37,210 nucleotides of DNA, from NCBI GenBank assembly GCA_012974315.1, contig JAAXQI010000085.1, forward strand, positions 1 to 37,210, written 5' to 3'. Origin of the DNA: Desulfobacterales bacterium. GTDB taxonomy: Bacteria; Desulfobacterota; Desulfobulbia; Desulfobulbales; BM004. Below the pieces are notes generated by a model. It did no database searches. It worked only from the letters and a program-made list of their open reading frames with translations, and was not told the DNA's origin. Positions 32,260 to 37,210 of the stretch are shown in pieces (the first letter of the stretch is position 1; every line of letters starts with the position of its first letter). The position numbers and the translations under genes were made by a program.

Positions 32260-33018
32260 CTATTTAATGATTTTTGAAAAAATTTCATATGCTTGCTGGA
32301 TGATAGCGGCATCTTCTGTCAGGTTGAGATATGATTTTCCACTAAGCTCCTGCTCGATAAGTTGATCACTGCTCGACAGGATTCCCGCCAATGGAAGGTC
32401 TGTGTTTTCAGTGGTTTCTTTTATTTTGTCAGACAGTGCTTCAGGCAATGGATCTGGAGCCCGGTTGACAATGAGAAACTTTTCTTTGATTTCAATTTTT
32501 AACGGCTTTGTGAGTTCTGATATCCTCTTAGCTGTGAGGATACCGCGGGCGGAAGGATCGGAGACAACCAGCAGTAGATCTATGGAACGCAGGTTCATCC
32601 TGCTCAAGTGCTCCATGCCTGCCTCATTATCCACAAGTATATATCGATAGTTATCCGCCAGTTTGTCCATGGTCATGGCAAGGTGCTGGTTGGCTGCACA
32701 ATAGCAGCCGGGTCCATCAGGCTGACCCATAACCAGTAGATCGTAACCTTTTGCTTCAATCAGTGCCTGGTGGACCTTCATCTCCATGAATTGATCCCTG
32801 GTTATATGGGCAGGTATATCCCCCTTTAAATCCCTCCGTATTTCACCCAGGGTGAGATTGACTTCCAACTCCAGGAGTTCATTCAAGTTGGCATTGGCAT
32901 CTGCGTCTACCGCCAGAACAGGTGTCAGGTTATTATGCAGCATATAATTAATAAGCAGGGCGGAAATTGTTGTTTTACCTGTTCCACCTTTTCCTGCCAT
33001 GGCAATAACTTTGGGCAT
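32260..33018 (-). CDS. cooC: CooC-like CODH nickel-insertion ATPase (MinD/NifH superfamily)
   Basis: The 252-residue protein has a deviant Walker A GKGGTGKTT (9-17), VDADANANL, and MGQPDGPGCYCAANQHL with the CxC pair C105/C107. DNEAGMEHLSRM and the terminal basic domain follow. In CooC the CxC motif binds nickel at the dimer interface for insertion into the C-cluster of carbon monoxide dehydrogenase; AcsF is the close relative for acetyl-CoA synthase. No CODH/ACS gene is within the window, so the target enzyme is elsewhere. GAGAGGG provides the ribosome-binding site. It suggests a Wood-Ljungdahl or CO-oxidising capacity. Confidence 0.9.
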   Translation of the reverse strand: MPKVIAMAGKGGTGKTTISALLINYMLHNNLTPVLAVDADANANLNELLELEVNLTLGEIRRDLKGDIPAHITRDQFMEMKVHQALIEAKGYDLLVMGQPDGPGCYCAANQHLAMTMDKLADNYRYILVDNEAGMEHLSRMNLRSIDLLLVVSDPSARGILTAKRISELTKPLKIEIKEKFLIVNRAPDPLPEALSDKIKETTENTDLPLAGILSSSDQLIEQELSGKSYLNLTEDAAIIQQAYEIFSKIIK

Positions 33019-33590
33019 TTTTCCCTCTCAAAAGTATTTTTAATAAAATGAAAGACTTCTTATCGTATTACTGTAAAGCAACAAAGAAATTTATCAATCC
33101 GTATCATTACTATTTTAACCAGATTGATTATATTAACCTGCAGTTGGGTTGTCAAACTGTAAGCATGAATTGTTAATGAATATTAAACTGTATTAAGGAT
33201 TGTTTAATTGAGTGTGTAATTGAATTTGTGAATAATCCGGGTTAGGTTGAAAACAAAGGCCTAAGGCTCAGCCATTGAAAGGAACTTTACCCTTGCAACT
33301 TGCATATTACCTGTTATTTTAGCGGCTGCGCGTTATTAATTCCGTTTTATATCTATAATGAGGCGCAATTTTCTGCAGATTTATATTAATGATTTTAATA
33401 TATTATTGTATTTTTCCTGGTCCGGAATGGCCGGGCTAACTGAAAATTGATGCATTCTATAGATTAAGTATAGACTTCGAATAATTTCGCAGTCTGTAAC
33501 AGGGCCTAATAAATTTATTAGTCCATAGATGAAAAACCTGTCCGTCGAGTGATTTGGGCGAGACCGATAATAGTAAAAGGAGCAAAGAAA
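33019..33590. other. Gene-free divergent region between cooC and ileS
   Basis: This is 572 bp of mostly AT-rich DNA with no supported ORF. It contains a perfect TATAAT (33354-33359) lacking a good -35, a TTGCAA-N16-TATTTT pair near 33293-33320, a hairpin CCTGGTC/GGCCGGG (about 33416-33435), the palindrome at 33506-33521 and a GCGAGACCGA box (33558-33567) shared with the repeats near 26061 and 26181. AAAAGGAG at about 33575-33582 serves ileS. No T-box consensus was seen. Confidence 0.55.
33506..33521. repeat. 16-bp perfect palindrome in the ileS leader region
   Basis: CTAATAAATTTATTAG is a perfect palindrome 70 bp before the ileS ATG. It could be a regulator binding site or a weak RNA hairpin. 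No regulator is implicated. Confidence 0.4.
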
Positions 33591-36422
33591 ATGGACTACC
33601 GGGCAACTCTCAATCTGCCCCAGACAAGTTTTAAGATGAAGGCTAATCTTTCTCAGAAAGAACCGGAATTTCTTAAGCAATGGGAAAAAGAGGACCTTTA
33701 TGGACAGATACAGGCGGCAACGAAAAACAAGCCGCGCTATATTCTCCATGATGGCCCGCCATATGCCAACGGACATATTCATCTCGGGACAGCATTTAAT
33801 AAGGTATTAAAAGACATCATTCTTAAATCAAAACGGATGGCAGGGTTCCATTGCCCCTATGTTCCTGGCTGGGACTGCCATGGTTTGCCAATAGAACATA
33901 ATGTTGACAAAGAACTGGGAGCCAAAAAAAAGGATATCCCGGTGCTTTCTATACGTGCTGCCTGTCGTAAATATGCAGAAAAGTGGATAAAGATCCAGAG
34001 GGATGAGTTCAAGCGTCTCGGTGTCTTTGGAGACTGGGAAAACCCGTACCTGACAATCAATTATGGTTATGAGGCATCAATTGCCAGAGAATTTAACAGA
34101 TTCTTACTCTCGGGTGGGGTTATCAGGAGCAAGAAACCGGTTTACTGGTGTTCTTCATGCCGGACGGCACTGGCCGAGGCTGAGGTGGAGTATCACGACC
34201 ATGGCTCACCCTCAATCTATGTTAAGTTTCCCTTGTTGGATGATCTGGGAGGGGTCGTACCCGGACTTGCAGAAGAAAAACTCGGGAACCGGAAAGTCTA
34301 TGCCCTGATTTGGACCACCACTCCCTGGACACTGCCGGCCAACCAGGCGGTTGCCTTTCATCCTGACTACACCTACGGGGCAGTCGCGGTGGGTGATGAG
34401 ATTTGGATAATGGCTGTGGATCTCATTGAGCAGGCATTTTCCGATTTCGGTGAAGAGTTGGTAGGCACCGGGCATGAAATTATTGCTACATTTTCAGCCA
34501 GGGAAATTGAGGGCATGAAATGTAAGCATCCCTTCATGGAACGTGAATCACTTATAATTCTGGCTAATTATGTGACACTGGATACCGGTACCGGTATTGT
34601 TCACACAGCTCCTGGACATGGCCGGGAAGATTACATAAGCGGACTGCAATACAACCTGCCTGTATTTTCACCGGTTGATGGTTCTGGCACTTTTACAGAC
34701 GAAGCCGGACCATACGAAGGGATGAACATTTATGATGGAAACAAACAGATCAATGCTGATCTGAAAGAAAAGGGATTTCTGGTCAAAGAGACAGCAATTT
34801 CTCACAGCTATCCCCACTGTTGGCGCTGCAAGAAGCCGGTGATCTTCAGGGCCACGGAACAGTGGTTTATAGCCATGGATAATAATAACCTGCGGCAAAA
34901 CGCTCTGCAGGAGATCAGGAAAGTTACCTGGACGCCACGCTGGGGTATGGAGCGCATTTACGGGATGGTTGAAGTCCGCCCTGATTGGTGTTTGTCCCGT
35001 CAGCGTACCTGGGGGGTGCCGCTCACCGTATTTACCTGTGAAGGATGTGGTGAGGTGCTCAAGGATGAAGCAGTGGCTGAGAGAATTGTTTCTATTTTTG
35101 CTGAGGAAGGGGCAGATGCCTGGTTCAAGTATGATACTTCTCATTTTACAGGAGAGAACTGCAGTTGCAAGAACTGTGGGGGGACTTCCTTCATAAAAGA
35201 AAAAGATATTCTTGATGTCTGGTTCGATTCAGGAGTCAGCTATGCAGCTGTTCTTGAGGAGAGAGAGGAACTGCAGGTGCCTGCAGATCTTTATCTGGAA
35301 GGCAGTGATCAGCATCGCGGTTGGTTTCAAAGCTCTCTTCTTGCTTCAGTAGGAACAAGGGGTGTTCCGCCATATAAAGGTGTTTTAACCCATGGTTTTG
35401 TAGTCGACGGCAAGGGCAAGAAAATGTCCAAAAGTGTGGGCAACGTTATTGCTCCTGAAGAGATCATAAAAACATACGGTGCTGAAATTCTCAGGCTCTG
35501 GGTGTCCAGTGAGGACTACCGCGACGATATTAAGATCTCCGATGAGATATTAAAACAACTGTCAGATGCCTATCGCAAAATACGCAATACAATGCGGTTC
35601 TTCATGGGAAACCTCTATGACTTTGACCCGTCTAAAGACAGGGTTTCATACGAAAATATGGAAGAAATTGACCGCTGGGCATTGCACCAGTTCGAGCTTT
35701 TTAAGCGTAAGGTAATCAGGGCCTATGCTGATTTTGAATTTCACATTGTATTTCATGGGCTGCACCAGTTCTGCGGTGTTACCATGAGTGCTTTTTACCT
35801 CGATATTATCAAAGACCGGTTGTATACGGCTTCCCCGGATTCTGTTGAGAGAAAAGCTGCGCAGACAGTTCTGTATGATATTCTTGCCGGTTTATTGTGT
35901 ATCATGGCACCGGTGATGAACTTTACCGCTGCTGAAGCATGGGTCCATCTGCCCCAGGCAGGTGATGATGAACCGCGCAAAGCCCATGAAGTATTTCTGC
36001 AGGAGTTTCCAAAAGAAAATGAAGAGGCAATTGATCCTGAACTGGACAAGAAATGGAGTCGTCTTCTGGAAGTGAGGTCTGAAATAACAAAGGCCCTGGA
36101 GGGAGCAAGGAGGGACAAGGTTATCGGTCATCCCCTGGAGGCAAAAGTTATGGTTAAGGCAACCGGCTCTCTGGCTGAATTTCTTGCAGATAAGTGGGAC
36201 ACACTCAAGATGATCTCTATTGTTTCAGAACTGGCCCAGGCAGATGTTCTGGAAGGAGATATTTATGCCAGTGAGGAATTGCCTGAGTTGCAGGTTTCTG
36301 TACTTTCTGCCCCAGGGGAGAAATGCGAAAGATGTTGGTTGCGTTCTGAGACCGTTGGTGATGATGATGCTCACCCGGTGCTTTGTAGCCGATGCACGGC
36401 TGTAGTTGCTCAACTTGCATAA
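33591..36422 (+). CDS. ileS: Isoleucyl-tRNA synthetase IleS
   Basis: This 943-residue class I aaRS charges tRNA-Ile and edits valine. It has the HIGH-type motif HIHLG (62-66), PGWDCHGLPIE, a CP1 editing domain (TTPWTLPANQAV, HTAPGHGREDY), WFDSGVSYAAVL, KMSKS (611-615), an anticodon-binding helical domain, and a C-terminal zinc finger C912/C915 and C932/C935. ATG 33591-33593 follows AAGGAG. An in-frame GTG at 33549 gives a longer frame, but those 14 residues are not family-like. The fold is the standard bacterial type. It leads the ileS-lspA pair. Confidence 0.97.
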   Translation: MDYRATLNLPQTSFKMKANLSQKEPEFLKQWEKEDLYGQIQAATKNKPRYILHDGPPYANGHIHLGTAFNKVLKDIILKSKRMAGFHCPYVPGWDCHGLPIEHNVDKELGAKKKDIPVLSIRAACRKYAEKWIKIQRDEFKRLGVFGDWENPYLTINYGYEASIAREFNRFLLSGGVIRSKKPVYWCSSCRTALAEAEVEYHDHGSPSIYVKFPLLDDLGGVVPGLAEEKLGNRKVYALIWTTTPWTLPANQAVAFHPDYTYGAVAVGDEIWIMAVDLIEQAFSDFGEELVGTGHEIIATFSAREIEGMKCKHPFMERESLIILANYVTLDTGTGIVHTAPGHGREDYISGLQYNLPVFSPVDGSGTFTDEAGPYEGMNIYDGNKQINADLKEKGFLVKETAISHSYPHCWRCKKPVIFRATEQWFIAMDNNNLRQNALQEIRKVTWTPRWGMERIYGMVEVRPDWCLSRQRTWGVPLTVFTCEGCGEVLKDEAVAERIVSIFAEEGADAWFKYDTSHFTGENCSCKNCGGTSFIKEKDILDVWFDSGVSYAAVLEEREELQVPADLYLEGSDQHRGWFQSSLLASVGTRGVPPYKGVLTHGFVVDGKGKKMSKSVGNVIAPEEIIKTYGAEILRLWVSSEDYRDDIKISDEILKQLSDAYRKIRNTMRFFMGNLYDFDPSKDRVSYENMEEIDRWALHQFELFKRKVIRAYADFEFHIVFHGLHQFCGVTMSAFYLDIIKDRLYTASPDSVERKAAQTVLYDILAGLLCIMAPVMNFTAAEAWVHLPQAGDDEPRKAHEVFLQEFPKENEEAIDPELDKKWSRLLEVRSEITKALEGARRDKVIGHPLEAKVMVKATGSLAEFLADKWDTLKMISIVSELAQADVLEGDIYASEELPELQVSVLSAPGEKCERCWLRSETVGDDDAHPVLCSRCTAVVAQLA

Positions 36423-36452
36423 TAAAAATGTTTTATAGCGCCGGATTTTAAT

Positions 36453-36971
36453 GTGAATGCCAAGCTTGAATCAAGGGATCTTATACCTATAGGTATTGCT
36501 GCCTTTGTAGTCATTATTGATCAGTTTACCAAACTGTGGATAATGAATAATTTGGGGCTCTATGAGCAGCAGAATGTTATTCCCGGTCTTTTTGATCTGG
36601 TTTACGTGACCAATACTGGAGCAGCCTTTGGTTTTCTGGCAGGGAGCAAAAGCGGGCTGCGGCAACTGTTTTTTGTTGGAGTGGCCACAGTGGCACTGGT
36701 TATTATTGTTTATGCTTATGGACACCTGAAAAAGCAAGGCAAAATATTTGTATATTCCCTGGGGTTAATTGCAGGGGGAGCCATAGGCAATCTGATAGAT
36801 AGGGTACGTTTCGGTTCTGTAGTAGACTTTCTGGATTTCTATCTGGGAAGCCATCACTGGCCGGCATTTAATGCAGCAGATTCTGCAATAACAGTCGGTG
36901 TCGGATTGTTTATGCTTGGCACGTTGCTGCAGCATTTGGAAGAGAAGAAAAGATCAGATACTGGATGCTAG
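36453..36971 (+). CDS. lspA: Lipoprotein signal peptidase LspA
   Basis: This 172-residue, four-TM aspartyl protease cleaves prolipoprotein signal peptides after lipidation. Motifs are DQFTKLW (23-29), VTNTGAAFGFL (52-62), IGNLIDRVRFGSVVDFLDFY with catalytic D125, and WPAFNAADSAI with D143. The start is GTG (36453-36455), the only sensible in-frame initiator before the first TM helix, 30 nt after ileS. The ileS-lspA order is common in bacteria. The last codons (DTGC) coincide with a GATACTGGAT-type repeat that continues into the intergenic DNA, so the C-terminus may have been altered by repeat expansion. Confidence 0.95.
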   Translation: MNAKLESRDLIPIGIAAFVVIIDQFTKLWIMNNLGLYEQQNVIPGLFDLVYVTNTGAAFGFLAGSKSGLRQLFFVGVATVALVIIVYAYGHLKKQGKIFVYSLGLIAGGAIGNLIDRVRFGSVVDFLDFYLGSHHWPAFNAADSAITVGVGLFMLGTLLQHLEEKKRSDTGC

Positions 36972-37066
36972 TTGCTGGATACTGGATAAAAAACTAGGGG
37001 CACAGGACGCAAGGCTCAGGGCGCAGGGCAAAGACATGATACTAAATACTGGATATTTGATAAAAA
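36957..37066. repeat. Degenerate dispersed repeats (GATACTGGAT and GGCGCAGGG types)
   Basis: GATACTGGAT-like units occur at 36957-36966, 36977-36986 and, degenerate, about 37037-37062. They flank CACAGGACGCAAGGCTC and AGGGCGCAGGGCAAAG. Similar AGGCGCAAGGC/AGGCGCAGGG strings occur at 27287-27332 and 27490-27535. They overlap the 3' ends of lspA and of the following minus-strand gene. Confidence 0.55.
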
Positions 37067-37209
37067 AGTGTTGACTTAAATATCCTTCGATTTAAATCTT
37101 TTTCAGTAATTGGCTCAATTTCTTTTTGTGTCATATTATTAATAAACTCCTCAGCTTCATCACCATGTAAAACATTATTTTCATCTAGAGCTTTTTCATA
37201 ACCTTTCTT
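37042..37209 (-). CDS. Unidentified protein, C-terminal part only (5' end beyond window)
   Basis: The minus-strand frame is open from the window edge to TAG (37044-37042) and gives 55 residues, including KKGYEKALDENNVLHGDEAE, EFINNMTQKEIEPITEKDL and a final FYQISSI. It is acidic and helical, and AT-rich compared with its neighbours. It resembles the tail of a small antitoxin-like or DNA-binding protein, but no family is recognised. The last 10-15 codons fall within repeat-like DNA, so the natural C-terminus is uncertain. Confidence 0.45.
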   Translation of the reverse strand, partial: KKGYEKALDENNVLHGDEAEEFINNMTQKEIEPITEKDLNRRIFKSTLFYQISSI

Positions 37210-37210
37210 G

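Noticed and set aside
33019..33590. T-box riboswitch upstream of ileS
   Set aside because: No T-box sequence of the AGGGUGGNACCGCG type or specifier-loop architecture was seen.
33381..33782. 133-codon minus-strand frame across the ileS start
   Set aside because: It overlaps the start of ileS antisense, extends into AT-rich leader DNA and shows no domain.

Overview
This looks like a chromosomal window from an anaerobic Gram-negative bacterium, most likely a Desulfobacterota (former deltaproteobacterial) member close to the Desulfobulbales. The assignment is inferred from gene content: an in-frame TGA at a catalytic Cys position (selenocysteine use), a HypA tail (Ni-hydrogenase maturation), a CooC-type CODH maturation ATPase, a meso-diaminopimelate-type MurE, and LspA. 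No 16S rRNA gene or tRNA was recognised, so the taxonomy is not proven.

Layout. 1-3264 (+): the hypA tail, a secreted DsbA-like thiol oxidoreductase whose frame continues through TGA (probable selenoprotein), phoH, and a single ORF joining YbeY to PdxJ. 3415-6624 (-): an orphan sensor histidine kinase directly abutting a B12-binding-type radical SAM protein. 6849-23573 (-): a long division/cell-wall (dcw) cluster read as mraZ, rsmH, ftsL, a truncated ACP-like gene, an ftsI-like gene, a murE-murF fusion, mraY, murD, murG, murC, murB, ftsQ, ftsA, ftsZ. A consensus-like promoter and three adjacent 10-bp MraZ-box-like repeats precede mraZ. 23866-25860 (-): an RNase II-family gene. 25861-26325: a repeat-rich divergent region with two identical 59-bp direct repeats and a plus-strand terminator-like hairpin. 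26326-27219 (+): era. 27220-27623: a gene-free stretch with a palindromic MITE-like element and degenerate dispersed repeats. 27624-32105 (-): ctpA, envC, ftsX and ftsE, a second division module. 32260-33018 (-): cooC. 33591-36971 (+): ileS-lspA. The right edge carries dispersed repeats and the 3' end of an unidentified minus-strand gene.

How the genes work together. The mur genes, MraY and MurG take UDP-MurNAc to lipid II. FtsQ, FtsL, FtsA and FtsZ build the divisome. FtsEX-EnvC controls amidases that split septal murein. The striking feature is what the dcw cluster lacks. No ftsW lies between murD and murG, no ddl lies between murB and ftsQ, and the FtsI-like protein has lost all three transpeptidase motifs (Glu and Leu replace the SxxK Ser and Lys) while the 654-residue frame stays intact. 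The septal synthase pair FtsW-FtsI therefore seems displaced or remodelled here, with a pseudo-transpeptidase kept in the operon. That, the Sec-containing DsbA, the YbeY-PdxJ fusion and the tandem structured repeats beside era are the most noteworthy observations.
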